Position numbers and translations under genes: made by a program. The notes below the pieces were generated by a model. It saw only the letters and a list, made by a program, of their open reading frames with translations, was not told the origin of the DNA and did no database searches. Positions 31,599 to 40,772 of a stretch of 64,000 nucleotides of DNA are shown piece after piece. Source of the stretch: Streptomyces narbonensis (GTDB lineage: Bacteria; Actinomycetota; Actinomycetes; Streptomycetales; Streptomycetaceae); contig NZ_BMSF01000003.1 of assembly GCF_014649015.1 (NCBI RefSeq), positions 248,001 through 312,000 on the forward strand, in the 5' to 3' direction. Each line of letters begins with the position of its first letter. Positions within the stretch are counted from its first letter, which is position 1.

Positions 31599-31759
31599 GA
31601 CCACACGTCCAGCCGCAGGACGCCGGCGCCGAGGGACATGGCGGCGCCGATGGCGACGAGCACGATGACGCCCTTGGGCATCTGCTGCTTGACGAAGGAG
31701 TAGATGCCGCCGAGCAGGAAGAGCCCGACGACGATGAGGATGGTGGAGAGGCCGTTCAC
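31595..31759 (-). CDS. Small single-gene-in-operon membrane protein (54 aa)
   Basis: A 54-residue hydrophobic protein, starting [21 protein letters not shown], with two predicted TM helices separated by a short basic turn (FVKQQMPKG). It begins 2 bp after the hisB stop with GTG and ends overlapping hisH, so it is translated as part of the his operon. I recognise it only as a conserved hypothetical in actinobacterial his operons; no function is known. It is not a his enzyme. Confidence 0.8.
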   Translation of the reverse strand: MNGLSTILIVVGLFLLGGIYSFVKQQMPKGVIVLVAIGAAMSLGAGVLRLDVWS

Positions 31760-31761
31760 GG

Positions 31762-32355
31762 TCAGAGCGCGCCCTTCGTGGAGGGGAGGATTCCGGCGGC
31801 GCGCGGGTCGCGCTCGGAGGCGTAGCGCAGGGCGCGGGCGAAGGCCTTGAACTGGCACTCCACGATGTGGTGGGCGTTGCGCCCGTACGGGACGTGGATG
31901 TGCAGCGCGATCTGGGCCTGGGCGACGAAGGACTCGAAGATGTGCCGGGTCATCGTCGTGTCGTACGAGCCGATCATCGGCGCCATGTTCTCGGGCTCGG
32001 TGTGCACGAGGTAGGGGCGGCCGGAGAGGTCGACCGTCACCTGGGCGAGCGACTCGTCCAGCGGGACGGTGCAGTTGCCGAAGCGGTAGATGCCGACCTT
32101 GTCGCCGAGGGCCTGCTTGAAGGCGGCGCCGAGGGCGAGGGCGGTGTCCTCGATGGTGTGGTGCGAGTCGATGTGCAGGTCGCCGTCGGTCTTGACCGTC
32201 AGGTCGAAGAGGCCGTGGCGGCCGAGCTGGTCGAGCATGTGGTCGTAGAAGCCGACCCCGGTCGACACGTCGACCTTTCCGGTGCCGTCGAGGTCGATCT
32301 CGACGACGACGGACGTCTCCTTGGTGGTGCGCTCAACGCGGCCTACGCGGCTCAT
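31762..32355 (-). CDS. hisB: Imidazoleglycerol-phosphate dehydratase
   Basis: HisB dehydrates imidazole glycerol phosphate to imidazole acetol phosphate with two Mn2+. The 197-residue monofunctional chain has the metal-binding repeats [28 protein letters not shown] and the second half [15 protein letters not shown], with RNAHH. There is no phosphatase domain, so histidinol phosphatase is encoded elsewhere. The ATG overlaps the hisC stop (ATGA). Confidence 0.97.
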   Translation of the reverse strand: MSRVGRVERTTKETSVVVEIDLDGTGKVDVSTGVGFYDHMLDQLGRHGLFDLTVKTDGDLHIDSHHTIEDTALALGAAFKQALGDKVGIYRFGNCTVPLDESLAQVTVDLSGRPYLVHTEPENMAPMIGSYDTTMTRHIFESFVAQAQIALHIHVPYGRNAHHIVECQFKAFARALRYASERDPRAAGILPSTKGAL

Positions 32356-33473
32356 CGCTTCTGCTCCTTCATCAGTTCACGGACCGCGTCGAGGAACGCG
32401 TCGTTCTCTTCGGGGGTGCCCGCGGTGACCCGCAGCCAGCCCGGTACGCCGTTGTCCCGGACCAGGACGCCCCGGTCGAGGATCCGCTGCCAGGCCCCGT
32501 GCGTGTCGGCGAACCTGCCGAACTGCACGAAGTTGGCGTCGGACTCGGTGACCTCGCACCCGAGGGCACGCAGCTCGGTGACGAGCCGGTCGCGCTCGAC
32601 CTTGAGCTGCTCGACGTACCCGAGGAGGGTGTCGGTGTGCTCCAGGGCGGCGAGCGCGGTGGCCTGGGTGACGGCGGAGAGGTGGTACGGCAGGCGGACC
32701 AGCTGGACGGCGTCGACGACGGCCGGGTGCGCGGCGAGGTAGCCGAGGCGCAGCCCGGCGGCGCCGAACGCCTTGGACATGGTCCGGGAGACCACCAGGT
32801 TCGGCCGGCCTTCGAGGAGCGGCAGCAGCGAGTCGCGGTGGCTGAACTCCACGTACGCCTCGTCCACGACCACCATCGAGGGCTTGGCCGCCTGGGCCGC
32901 CTCGTACAGGGCGAGGACGGTGTCGGCCTCGACCGCGGTGCCGGTGGGGTTGTTGGGAGAGGTGATGAAGACGACGTCCGGCGTGTTCTCCGCGATGGCC
33001 TGGGCGGCCGCCGCCACGTCGATCGTGAAGTCCTCGTTGCGCGGGCCGGAGATCCAGCCCGTGCCGGTGCCGCGGGCGATCAGGGCGTGCATCGAGTACG
33101 AGGGCTCGAAGCCGATCGCGGTACGGCCGGGGCCGCCGAAGGTCTGCAGGAGCTGCTGGAGGACCTCGTTGGAGCCGTTGGCCGCCCACACGTTCTCGAC
33201 GCCGACGCGGTGCTTGCCGGTCCGGGTGAGGTAGGCGGCGAGCTCGGTGCGCAGCTCGACCGCGTCGCGGTCGGGGTAGCGGTTGAGGCCGCGGGCGGCC
33301 TCGGCGACCCGCTCCGCGATCCGGGCCACCAGGGGCTCGGGCAGCGGGTACGGGTTCTCGTTGGTGTTCAGCTGGACGGGGACGTCGAGCTGGGGCGCGC
33401 CGTAAGGGGACTTGCCGCGCAGCTCGTCGCGGACGGGCAGGTCGTCGATGCGGAGGGCGTCGTTCGAGGTCAC
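32352..33473 (-). CDS. hisC: Histidinol-phosphate aminotransferase
   Basis: A 373-residue fold-type I PLP aminotransferase that makes histidinol phosphate from the acetol using glutamate. Seen: [11 protein letters not shown] at the N-terminus, [30 protein letters not shown], and the PLP lysine in [17 protein letters not shown]. The GTG at 33473 overlaps the hisD stop (GTGA). Longer upstream ORFs are shadows of hisD. Confidence 0.96.
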   Translation of the reverse strand: MTSNDALRIDDLPVRDELRGKSPYGAPQLDVPVQLNTNENPYPLPEPLVARIAERVAEAARGLNRYPDRDAVELRTELAAYLTRTGKHRVGVENVWAANGSNEVLQQLLQTFGGPGRTAIGFEPSYSMHALIARGTGTGWISGPRNEDFTIDVAAAAQAIAENTPDVVFITSPNNPTGTAVEADTVLALYEAAQAAKPSMVVVDEAYVEFSHRDSLLPLLEGRPNLVVSRTMSKAFGAAGLRLGYLAAHPAVVDAVQLVRLPYHLSAVTQATALAALEHTDTLLGYVEQLKVERDRLVTELRALGCEVTESDANFVQFGRFADTHGAWQRILDRGVLVRDNGVPGWLRVTAGTPEENDAFLDAVRELMKEQKR

Positions 33474-34813
33474 TTGCTCTCGGGAACCTTCCATCCGAAC
33501 CTGGCCTTGATCGCCGCGCCGTGCGCGGGCAGGTCCTCGGCCTCGGCGAGCGTCACCACGTGGTGGGCGACGTCGGCGAGGGCGTCGCGCGTGTAGTCCA
33601 CGATGTGCACGCCGCGCAGGAAGGACTGCACGGAGAGGCCCGAGGAGTGGCAGGCGCAGCCGCCGGTGGGGAGGACGTGGTTGGAGCCGGCGCAGTAGTC
33701 GCCGAGCGAGACCGGGGCCCAGGGGCCGACGAAGATCGCGCCCGCGTTGCGGACGCGGTCGGCGACGGCGGCGGCGTCGGCGGTCTGGATCTCCAGGTGC
33801 TCGGCGCCGTACGCGTCGACGACCTTGAGGCCGTCGGCCAGGTCGCGGACGAGGACGATCGCGGACTGGCGGCCGGCGAGGGCCGGGACGATCCGGTCGT
33901 CGACGTGCTTGGAGGCGGCGACCTGGGTCTTCAGTTCGGCCTCGGTGGCGGCGGCCAGCTCGTCCGAGTCGGTGACGAGGACGGAGGCGGCCATGGGGTC
34001 GTGCTCGGCCTGGCTGATGAGGTCGGCGGCGACGTGGACGGGGTCGGCGGTGGAGTCCGCGAGGATCGCGATCTCCGTCGGTCCGGCCTCGGCGTCGATG
34101 CCGATGCGGCCCTTGAGGAGGCGCTTGGCGGCAGCGACGTAGATGTTGCCGGGGCCGGTGACCAGGTTGACGGGGGCGCAGCCGGGCTCGGTGTCCGTGG
34201 CCGTGGTGCCGTACGCGAACATGGCGACGGCCTGGGCGCCGCCGGCCGCGTACACCTCGTCGACGCCGAGGAGGGCGCAGGCGGCGAGGATCGTCGGGTG
34301 CGGCAGGCCGCCGAACTCCTTCTGCGGGGGCGAGGCCACGGCCAGGCCCTCGACGCCGGCCTCCTGGGCCGGGACGACGTTCATCACGACGGAGGACGGG
34401 TAGACGGCGCGGCCGCCCGGAACGTACAGACCGACGCGCTCGACCGGGATCCACTTCTCGGTGACCGTGCCGCCGGGGACGACCTGGGTGGTGTGGGTGG
34501 TGCGGCGCTGCTCGCGGTGGACGAGCCGGGCGCGCCGGATGGACTCCTCCAGGGCGGCGCGGACGGCCGGGTCGAGCTCGTCGAGGGCGCGGCTGATCGC
34601 CTCGGCGGGGACGCGCAGGCTCGGGACGCGGACGTGGTCGAATTTCTCCCCGTAGTCGATCACCGCGGCCGCGCCATGATGCCTGACGTCCTCGCAGATC
34701 GGCCGCACCGTCTCCAGGGCGGCTTCCACGTCGAACTCGGCACGGGGCAGCAGGTCGCGCAGGGCGGAACCCTCGGGGAGGGTCTCACCGCGCAGATCGA
34801 TTCGAGAGATCAC
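33470..34813 (-). CDS. hisD: Histidinol dehydrogenase
   Basis: HisD oxidises histidinol to histidine in two NAD-dependent steps. The 447-residue chain has [20 protein letters not shown], the NAD-region [21 protein letters not shown], the Zn ligands in [11 protein letters not shown], and the C-terminal catalytic string [18 protein letters not shown]. It is the first gene of the his operon. The GTG at 34813 has no clear ribosome site. A promoter with a palindromic operator lies 19-56 bp upstream. Confidence 0.97.
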   Translation of the reverse strand: MISRIDLRGETLPEGSALRDLLPRAEFDVEAALETVRPICEDVRHHGAAAVIDYGEKFDHVRVPSLRVPAEAISRALDELDPAVRAALEESIRRARLVHREQRRTTHTTQVVPGGTVTEKWIPVERVGLYVPGGRAVYPSSVVMNVVPAQEAGVEGLAVASPPQKEFGGLPHPTILAACALLGVDEVYAAGGAQAVAMFAYGTTATDTEPGCAPVNLVTGPGNIYVAAAKRLLKGRIGIDAEAGPTEIAILADSTADPVHVAADLISQAEHDPMAASVLVTDSDELAAATEAELKTQVAASKHVDDRIVPALAGRQSAIVLVRDLADGLKVVDAYGAEHLEIQTADAAAVADRVRNAGAIFVGPWAPVSLGDYCAGSNHVLPTGGCACHSSGLSVQSFLRGVHIVDYTRDALADVAHHVVTLAEAEDLPAHGAAIKARFGWKVPESK

Positions 34814-34831
34814 GGGTCAATTCTCGCAGAC

Positions 34832-34890
34832 GGCCTAGAACGACGATCGCCCGTATCAACAGCTGATACATGCCAATCACTGACTGATAC
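34832..34890 (-). promoter_or_regulatory. his promoter with GTATCA/TGATAC operator
   Basis: On the minus strand TTGATA (34854-34859) is 16 bp from TAGGCC (34832-34837), a plausible -35/-10 pair for hisD. The -35 overlaps a perfect inverted repeat, GTATCA-N5-TGATAC (34853-34869), and a third TGATAC lies at 34885-34890. This suggests a repressor site shared with the divergent gene; the regulator is unknown. Confidence 0.55.
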
Positions 34891-35027
34891 CCGCCACACT
34901 GGCGTCTTGTCGCCACAGCTGACCGTTAGCGTTCAGCCCGTCACTCAGCGGGAAGAACGGCTGTACGAATCCACGGATCCCGGCACGGGAAATCGTGGGA
35001 GCGGACGTGGAAAGCGAGGGGGGCGGC

Positions 35028-36641
35028 GTGACCGAGCCGCACGACGACGGGATGCCCGACGGGCTCACGGGCCCGGAGCGGGCCGTGTGGCGGGCGTTCC
35101 GGATCGGCAGGACCTGCGATCTGACGGAGGGGATCGCCGAGCGGGACGACCCGTTCGGCACCCGGGAGTGGGGCCCCGAGCGGAGCGTCCGTGCGGACGT
35201 GGTGGCCCTGCTGCTGCTCGACGGGCCGCAGGCCAGGTCGGGACGGGTGGCCGCGCTGAAGCTGCGCGGCGTGCGGATCACGGGCGTGCTGAACCTGGCG
35301 GGCGGGACGATAGGACCGTACGTGGAGCTGCACGGCTGCCGGTTCGACGGCGAGGTCGTGCTCCCCGAGGCCCAGTTCGGCACGCTGCGGATGGTCGCCT
35401 GCGCGATCCCGCGCCTGGAGGCCGCCCGGCTGCACACGACGGGCGACCTGCATCTGCCGCGCTGCCGGGTGGGCCACGGCATCCGGCTCACGGACGCGCA
35501 GATCGGCACGGACCTGCTCATCAACCAGATCCAGGTCTGGCCGGACCTGCGCGGACGGGCGATCGCGGCGGACGGGATGGTGGTGGCCCAGGACCTCCAG
35601 GCCGAGCTGATCGAGACGCACGGCGAGCTGAGCCTGCGCGGCGCGAAGGTCGGCGTCTCGCTCAGCCTGCGCGGCAGCGTGCTGCGCGGGGCGCAGCAGC
35701 GGCGCGCGCTCAACGCCCCGCAGCTGACGGTGGAGCGCTCGCTCTACCTGAACGCGGCGTGGGTGTACGAGGACACGGAGAGCCTGGGCAACTCGGGCGG
35801 CGCGACGGCCACCCCGCCGTACGGCGTGACGCCGGCCCTGGGCACCCGGCGCAAGCCCGTGGAGTGCCACGGCGGCGTCCGGCTCGACGACGGCCGGTTC
35901 GGTGACGCGGTGGACCTGCACTCCGCCCGGTTCCTGCTGAACGGCTCGCGCCGGGAGGAGGTGTCGCTGCGCCGGATCGCCACCCCGGAGCTGCGGTTCA
36001 ACGGCGAGCGCCCGGAGGAGGGGCGGGTGGTGCTCAACGGCGCCCGGATCGTGACCCTGATCGACCTGTCGACCAGCTGGCCGGGGCCCGGTGGACTGGC
36101 GATGGGCGGCTTCGTCTACGAGAACCTCGTGCCGTACGGGCACTTCCCGCTGGCCCGGCGCCTGGAGTGGGTGGCGGCGGCGACCCCGGAGTACGCCCCC
36201 GAGCCGTACGAGCGGCTGGCGACGGTCCTGCGCAACAGCGGGGAGGACGCGGACGCGCGCGAGGTGCTGCTCGCCAAGCAGCGGCGCCGGCGGGAGACGC
36301 TGCCGGTGGCAGGGAAGCTGTGGGGGTACGTCCAGGACCTGACGGTGGCGTACGGCTACCGGCCGGGCCGGGCGGCCCTGTGGATGGCGGTGCTGTGGGC
36401 GGCGGGCACCGTGGCCTTCTCGCACTACCGCCCGGTGCCGCTGAAGGGGGAGGAAGCCCCCGAGTGGAACGGGCCGCTGTACGCGCTGGACCTGCTGCTG
36501 CCGGTGATCAACCTCGGGCAGGACGGCTACTGGCGCCTGGAGGGCGTCTGGCAGTGGGCGGCGGCGGTGCTCATACTCCTCGGCTGGATCCTGGCGACGA
36601 CCGTGGCGGCCGGTGCGACCCGCCTCCTGCGCCGCGGCTGA
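35028..36641 (+). CDS. Beta-helix repeat protein with C-terminal membrane anchor
   Basis: A 537-residue protein of unknown function, often labelled membrane oxidoreductase in Streptomyces annotations, though I see no cofactor motif. Residues ~55-330 consist of repeating ~20-residue coils (VLNLAGGTIGPYVELHGC, GEVVLPEAQFGTLRMVAC, DLHLPRCRVGHGIRLTDA), like a pentapeptide/bactofilin-type beta-helix. A helical segment with a basic stretch (LAKQRRRRETL) follows, then two TM helices (ALWMAVLWAAGTVAFSHY and WAAAVLILLGWILATTVAA). I chose the GTG at 35028 for its GAGGGG site; a GTG at 34995 is possible. It is divergent from hisD. Confidence 0.75.
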   Translation: MTEPHDDGMPDGLTGPERAVWRAFRIGRTCDLTEGIAERDDPFGTREWGPERSVRADVVALLLLDGPQARSGRVAALKLRGVRITGVLNLAGGTIGPYVELHGCRFDGEVVLPEAQFGTLRMVACAIPRLEAARLHTTGDLHLPRCRVGHGIRLTDAQIGTDLLINQIQVWPDLRGRAIAADGMVVAQDLQAELIETHGELSLRGAKVGVSLSLRGSVLRGAQQRRALNAPQLTVERSLYLNAAWVYEDTESLGNSGGATATPPYGVTPALGTRRKPVECHGGVRLDDGRFGDAVDLHSARFLLNGSRREEVSLRRIATPELRFNGERPEEGRVVLNGARIVTLIDLSTSWPGPGGLAMGGFVYENLVPYGHFPLARRLEWVAAATPEYAPEPYERLATVLRNSGEDADAREVLLAKQRRRRETLPVAGKLWGYVQDLTVAYGYRPGRAALWMAVLWAAGTVAFSHYRPVPLKGEEAPEWNGPLYALDLLLPVINLGQDGYWRLEGVWQWAAAVLILLGWILATTVAAGATRLLRRG

Positions 36642-36799
36642 CCTGCCGGAACCGCCTCCGGCACGGCGGTGGGGCGGCCGCGAGAAGGCGGCGGCGCGGG
36701 CGCCCGGGGCCGCGCCGCGGCGGCGATGTGAGGGGGCCGGGTGAGGTGGGGGTGAAAGGGCTGGGCAGATGGGCGCGAAACAGCACGACCCGGTGGGAA

Positions 36800-36805
36800 A
36801 ATACT
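36800..36805 (+). promoter_or_regulatory. Possible -10 element, leaderless start
   Basis: AATACT ends 7 nt before the ATG at 36813, and no Shine-Dalgarno is present. The mRNA may be leaderless. Confidence 0.35.
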
Positions 36806-36812
36806 TCGCACC

Positions 36813-37853
36813 ATGTCCTTCCTCCGCGCCCTGATCGGCGCCGTCCGATCGGGTCGGCACACCCCGCGGTTCACCGCCGGGCTCGTGCCGGACGACGACG
36901 TGCTGCTCGACGCCCCGGACGAGCGGCTCGCCCCCGCCCTGGTCGCCGCCGCGCTGGCCGACCCGGAGCCCGCGGCGAAGCTGCTCGCCACCACCCGGGA
37001 CTGCGCCGAGTGGGAGGACCGCGACCGGTACGTCACCCGGCTCGCCACCTTCGCCTACCACCGGAGCGACTGGCTGGCCCACTGGATCGCCGTCGCCCCC
37101 CACGACCCCGACGCCCTGCTCGTCTCGGCCCAGCTCGCCGTCCGCAGGGCCTGGGAGTCCCCCGCCCGTGCAGAGCGGCTGCGCGAGCTCGACCCGCTGA
37201 TCCGGACGGTCACCGAGGAGGCACCGCACGACCCGGTGCCGTGGCGGCTCGCCCTCGACCACGCGCGCGGGGCGCACGCCGGACACACCGTCTTCGAGAC
37301 GCTGTGGGAGCAGGCCGTGCGCCGCTCCCCGCACCACTACGGCAGCCACGTCGCGGCCCTCAAGTACCTCTCCGCGCAGTGGTACGGCTCGCACCGGGCC
37401 GCCTTCGACTTCGCCGAGCAGGCCGCCGACGACGCCGCCCCTGACTCGCTCGTGCGGGCACTCCCCGTCCGCGCGGCCTACGACCGGCTCCGGTCGCTGC
37501 CCAGGCCTGACCGTTCCGCCGCCGCGGTGCGGCTCGACCGGGCGGCCGACCGGGCGCTCGCGCTGTCGGCCGCCTTCCCCGCGGGCGACCCGTGGCCCGC
37601 CGAGGTGCGCAATCTGCTCGCGTACGTGCTGGTGGAGCGGGCGCGGTGGACGGACGCGCTGGACGAGTTCCGCCGGATCGGCCCCCACGCGACCTCCTTC
37701 CCGTGGGGTGCGCGGCGGGGCGCCGTGCAGGAGGATCCTCTGCGCCGGTTCCTCGCCGTACGGGACGTCGTGCGGGCCGAGTCGGCCGGCCGGACGCCCC
37801 TGTGGAGGCCCGGAGACGGACGGGCCGGACGGGCCGGTCGCGGCGGCCATTAG
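36813..37853 (+). CDS. Helical-repeat protein of unknown function
   Basis: A 346-residue cytosolic protein I do not recognise beyond being conserved in Streptomyces. It is almost wholly alpha-helical, with TPR-like helix pairs (DALLVSAQLAVRRAWES, VPWRLALDHARGAHAGH, HYGSHVAALKYLSAQWYG, EVRNLLAYVLVERARWTDALDEF) and a Trp/Asp-rich central part. No signal peptide or TM helix is seen. The C-terminus is a Gly/Arg tail (GDGRAGRAGRGGH). It may be a scaffold or protein-binding module. Its stop codon forms part of the likely -10 of the next gene. Confidence 0.75.
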   Translation: MSFLRALIGAVRSGRHTPRFTAGLVPDDDVLLDAPDERLAPALVAAALADPEPAAKLLATTRDCAEWEDRDRYVTRLATFAYHRSDWLAHWIAVAPHDPDALLVSAQLAVRRAWESPARAERLRELDPLIRTVTEEAPHDPVPWRLALDHARGAHAGHTVFETLWEQAVRRSPHHYGSHVAALKYLSAQWYGSHRAAFDFAEQAADDAAPDSLVRALPVRAAYDRLRSLPRPDRSAAAVRLDRAADRALALSAAFPAGDPWPAEVRNLLAYVLVERARWTDALDEFRRIGPHATSFPWGARRGAVQEDPLRRFLAVRDVVRAESAGRTPLWRPGDGRAGRAGRGGH

Positions 37854-37856
37854 GCT
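37851..37856 (+). promoter_or_regulatory. -10 element overlapping a stop codon
   Basis: TAGGCT begins with the TAG stop of the upstream gene and ends 7 nt before the GTG at 37864. That suggests a leaderless transcript for the Lon-substrate-domain gene. Confidence 0.4.
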
Positions 37857-37863
37857 TGCCGCC

Positions 37864-38601
37864 GTGACCACCGCTCGCCTGCCTCTCTTCCCGCTCAATG
37901 CGGTGCTGTTCCCTGGCCTCGTGCTGCCGCTGAACGTCTTCGAGGAGCGTTATCGCGCCATGATGCGGGAGCTGCTCACGATCGACGACACGGAGCCGCG
38001 CCGCTTCGCCGTCGTCGCCATCCGCGACGGCCGCGAGGTCGCGCCCACGGCTCCCGGGATGCCCGACCCGACGGCGCTGCCGGAGAAGGGCCCCGCGGCC
38101 GGCTTCGGCGCCGACCCGATCCAGGCCTTCCACCGGGTCGGCTGCATCGCCGACGCGGCGAGCATCCGCGAGCGCTCCAACGGCAGCTTCGAGGTCATGG
38201 CCACCGGGACGACCCGGGTCAAGCTCCTCTCGGTCGACGCGAGCGGCCCGTTCCTGGTCGCCGAGGTCGAGGAGATCCCGGAGGAGCGGGGCGAGGACGC
38301 GGGCACCCTCTCCGAGGGCGTGCTGCGGGCCTTCCGGAACTACCAGAAGCGGCTGGCGGGGGCGCGGGAGCGGTCGCTGACGACGAGCGAGCTGCCGGAC
38401 GACCCGTCGGTCGTGTCGTACCTGGTCGCGGCGGCCGCGGTGCTCGACACCCCGGCGAAGCAGCGGCTGCTCCAGGCCCCGGACACGGCGACGCGGCTGC
38501 GCGAGGAGCTGGCGCTGCTGCGCGCGGAGACGGCGGTGCTGCGGCACCTGCCCTCGCTGCCGGCGGTCGACCTGACGCAGGGTCCGACGAACCCGAACTG
38601 A
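37864..38601 (+). CDS. Lon substrate-binding-domain (LON_substr_bdg) protein
   Basis: A 245-residue stand-alone Lon N-terminal-like domain protein, without ATPase or protease parts. Seen: RLPLFPLNAVLFPGLVLPLNVFEERYRAMM, HRVGCIADAASIRE, and a C-terminal helical bundle (TPAKQRLLQAPDTATRLREE LALLRAE). Such proteins probably bind unfolded or specific substrates; no enzyme activity is known. The start is GTG at 37864, with no ribosome site but a -10-like TAGGCT 7 nt upstream. It is followed by ybaK 15 bp later. Confidence 0.9.
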   Translation: MTTARLPLFPLNAVLFPGLVLPLNVFEERYRAMMRELLTIDDTEPRRFAVVAIRDGREVAPTAPGMPDPTALPEKGPAAGFGADPIQAFHRVGCIADAASIRERSNGSFEVMATGTTRVKLLSVDASGPFLVAEVEEIPEERGEDAGTLSEGVLRAFRNYQKRLAGARERSLTTSELPDDPSVVSYLVAAAAVLDTPAKQRLLQAPDTATRLREELALLRAETAVLRHLPSLPAVDLTQGPTNPN

Positions 38602-38616
38602 GGAAGGGCGAGGCGC

Positions 38617-39114
38617 GTGGCGAAGAAGCAGAAGAAGAACAGCGGGGGCACTCCGGCGACGGTCGCGCTGGCCGCGGCCGGCACCCCGTACACCCTGCAC
38701 GCGTACGAGCACGACCCTGCCTCCCCCTCCTACGGCGAGGAGGCCGCGGAGGCGCTCGGCGTCTCCCCCGGCCGGGTCTTCAAGACGCTGGTGGCCGACG
38801 TCGACGGCGAGCTGACGGTCGCGGTGGTCCCGGTCGCGGGGCAGCTGGACCTGAAGGCGCTGGCCTCGGCGGTCGGCGGGAAGCGGGCGGCGATGGCCGA
38901 CCCGGCCGCCGCGGAGCGCACGACGGGGTACGTCCGGGGCGGCATCTCCCCGCTGGGCCAGCGCAAGCGTCTGCGTACGGTCCTCGACTCCTCGGCCTCG
39001 GACCACGCGACGATCTGCATCTCGGCGGGCCGCCGCGGCCTGGAGGTGGAGCTCTCCCCCGCCGACCTGGCGGCCCTCACCTCGGCGGTCGTGGCCCCGA
39101 TCGGCCGCGGCTGA
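38617..39114 (+). CDS. ybaK: Cys-tRNA(Pro)/Cys-tRNA(Cys) deacylase YbaK
   Basis: A 165-residue YbaK/EbsC-family trans-editing factor that hydrolyses mischarged Cys-tRNA(Pro). Seen: VFKTLVADVDGELTVAVVPVAGQLDLKALA (the catalytic Lys and backbone groove), GYVRGGISPLGQRKRLRTVLD, and SAGRRGLEVELSPADL. A basic N-terminal tail (KKQKKN) precedes the fold. The GTG at 38617 has an AGGAAGGGCGAGG site and lies in the same operon as the Lon-domain gene. Confidence 0.93.
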   Translation: MAKKQKKNSGGTPATVALAAAGTPYTLHAYEHDPASPSYGEEAAEALGVSPGRVFKTLVADVDGELTVAVVPVAGQLDLKALASAVGGKRAAMADPAAAERTTGYVRGGISPLGQRKRLRTVLDSSASDHATICISAGRRGLEVELSPADLAALTSAVVAPIGRG

Positions 39115-39117
39115 CGC

Positions 39118-39849
39118 TCAGAGGGACTTCGGCCCGGGCTGCGGATTCGGCTGAGGCTGCGGGTTCGGCTGAGGCTGCGGGTTCGACCGAGGCTGCGGGT
39201 CCGGCGTCGGGTTCGACTGCGGCTGCGGGTGGGGGTTCGGCTGATGCGGCCCCCAGTACTCCGGCTCCGGGTCGCGGGGGCCGAAGAGCGCCGTCAGCAC
39301 CAGGTGGACGATCATCGCCGCCAGCGGCCAGGCCAGCATGGCGGCAGCCGCCATGTTCAGTTCGAGGGGCGCGTCGAAGACCACATCGGGGCCGACCTCC
39401 CTGGCGTGGGCGACCACGTCCCGCGTCGGGCCGAAGTACGTCCCCACGCCCCAGGCGAGCAGCGATCCGAGGACGCCGCCGAGCGCCAGGCCGATCACCA
39501 GCGGCACCCCGCCCTCACGGCGCAGCAGGAACACGACGAGCGCGGCGACCGCCCCGAAGGCCAGCGCGAGGAGCACGAAGGTCCCGTCCGCGCCGATCGC
39601 CGACTCGCCCTCGGAGTCGCGGAGGTAGACCCCCTTGCCGTCCGAGATGAGCAGGACGCGCGGCGCCAGCCACAGCCACAGCAGACCGAGCACCGCACCC
39701 GCGGCCGTCGAGACGGCGGCGACGACGCCACCCCGCAGGACCTCGGCCGCCGTGATCGGGTCCCCGACGGGCCCGAGCGGCGGCGGGGGCGGCGGGGGCC
39801 AGTCGGAGTCGTGCGGAGGCTGGTGAGGCGGAGTCAGAGGTGCGGTCAC
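39118..39849 (-). CDS. DUF2567 membrane protein
   Basis: A 243-residue protein of unknown function. A Pro-rich cytosolic N-terminus (HDSDWPPPPPPPLGP) is followed by four TM helices (VVAAVSTAAGAVLGLLWLWLAP, FVLLALAFGAVAALVVFLL, PLVIGLALGGVLGSLLAWGVG, MLAWPLAAMIVHLVLTAL). A C-terminal tail of PQPNPQPQPNP repeats is encoded by an 18-bp DNA repeat. It converges with ybaK, with only 3 bp between the stops. The GTG at 39849 is the only reasonable start. Confidence 0.8.
   Translation of the reverse strand: MTAPLTPPHQPPHDSDWPPPPPPPLGPVGDPITAAEVLRGGVVAAVSTAAGAVLGLLWLWLAPRVLLISDGKGVYLRDSEGESAIGADGTFVLLALAFGAVAALVVFLLRREGGVPLVIGLALGGVLGSLLAWGVGTYFGPTRDVVAHAREVGPDVVFDAPLELNMAAAAMLAWPLAAMIVHLVLTALFGPRDPEPEYWGPHQPNPHPQPQSNPTPDPQPRSNPQPQPNPQPQPNPQPGPKSL
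39139..39210. repeat. 18-bp tandem repeat in the DUF2567 gene
   Basis: About four units of CTGCGGGTTCGGCTGAGG, with small changes, encode the Pro-Gln-Pro-Asn tail. Confidence 0.8.
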
Positions 39850-39883
39850 CCCGCCATCGTGCCAGGTGTGTCTGTGGCCCGCC

Positions 39884-40711
39884 TCAGCGGACGGCCGCCC
39901 GCCGGTAGGCCCAGGTGGCGACCGCCAGGGACACCACGCCGACCGCCCCGCAGACGGCGAGGTCGAAGCCGACGGCCGCCCAGTCCGGGCGGGACTCGAA
40001 GGTACGGGCCAGGGCCTCGACGCCGTACGTCGACGGCAGCAGGTCCCGCGCCCAGCCGATGGGCTCCGGCAGCCGCTCGGCCGGAAGCACACCGAGGAGC
40101 AGCGCCGCCGACATGCCGAGCTGGCCGAGGAGCGTGGCGAGCTCCTGCCGGGGGGCGAGGAGGCCGAGGGCGGCGCCGAGTCCGGCGAGCGCCGCTCCGG
40201 CGAGCGGGACGACGGCGCCGAGGATCCACAGCTGACCGAGGGGCAGCCCGAAGAGCAGGGACCCGGCGACGGCGGTGACGACGGTCCCGGGCACGGTGAA
40301 GGAGGCGTAAGCGCCGGCCGCGCCGAGCACGACGGCCGCCGGCGGCACGGGCAGGGTGGCGTAGTGGTCGAGGCCGCCGCTCGCCCGCAGCTGCCCGAAG
40401 TACTGGGCGAGCAGGTTGAGCGCGACGAAGGCGACGACGAGGACGGTGGAGCCGGCCACGACGGCCCGCGCCTCGGAGCCGCCGTCGACGACCCCGCGCA
40501 TCAGGACCATGATCCCGATCGACTGGAAGGTCGCCACGAAGAGCAGCGGGATGCGGGCCACGCGGGCGCGCGAGAGCTGCGCGCGGTAGACGGCCGCCAT
40601 GGCCGGCAGCAGCCGGGCGCGCGGGGCGAGCGGCGCTGCGCCGTCCCCGGCTTCCTGCGACCGGAAGGGGAGCGCGCCGGTCGGCAGGACCTCGGCGGGC
40701 ACGGTGCTCAC
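39884..40711 (-). CDS. ABC-2 type transporter permease
   Basis: A 275-residue membrane subunit with six TM helices, of the ABC-2 export class: [85 protein letters not shown] and two more. The string QLRASGGLDHYATLPV is typical of the coupling-helix region. It is paired with the ATP-binding gene 61 bp upstream on the same strand. The substrate is unknown. The GTG start at 40711 is plausible. Confidence 0.9.
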   Translation of the reverse strand: MSTVPAEVLPTGALPFRSQEAGDGAAPLAPRARLLPAMAAVYRAQLSRARVARIPLLFVATFQSIGIMVLMRGVVDGGSEARAVVAGSTVLVVAFVALNLLAQYFGQLRASGGLDHYATLPVPPAAVVLGAAGAYASFTVPGTVVTAVAGSLLFGLPLGQLWILGAVVPLAGAALAGLGAALGLLAPRQELATLLGQLGMSAALLLGVLPAERLPEPIGWARDLLPSTYGVEALARTFESRPDWAAVGFDLAVCGAVGVVSLAVATWAYRRAAVR

Positions 40712-40772
40712 TGCGTACAGCTCCTGACGGTCACGTGCGGAACGTGGGGGGTCACGTACGGAAGTGCGGGGC

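Noticed and set aside
34814..35027. A histidine-rich leader peptide for attenuation of hisD
   Set aside because: No short frame with a run of His codons is present; the region instead shows a palindromic operator.
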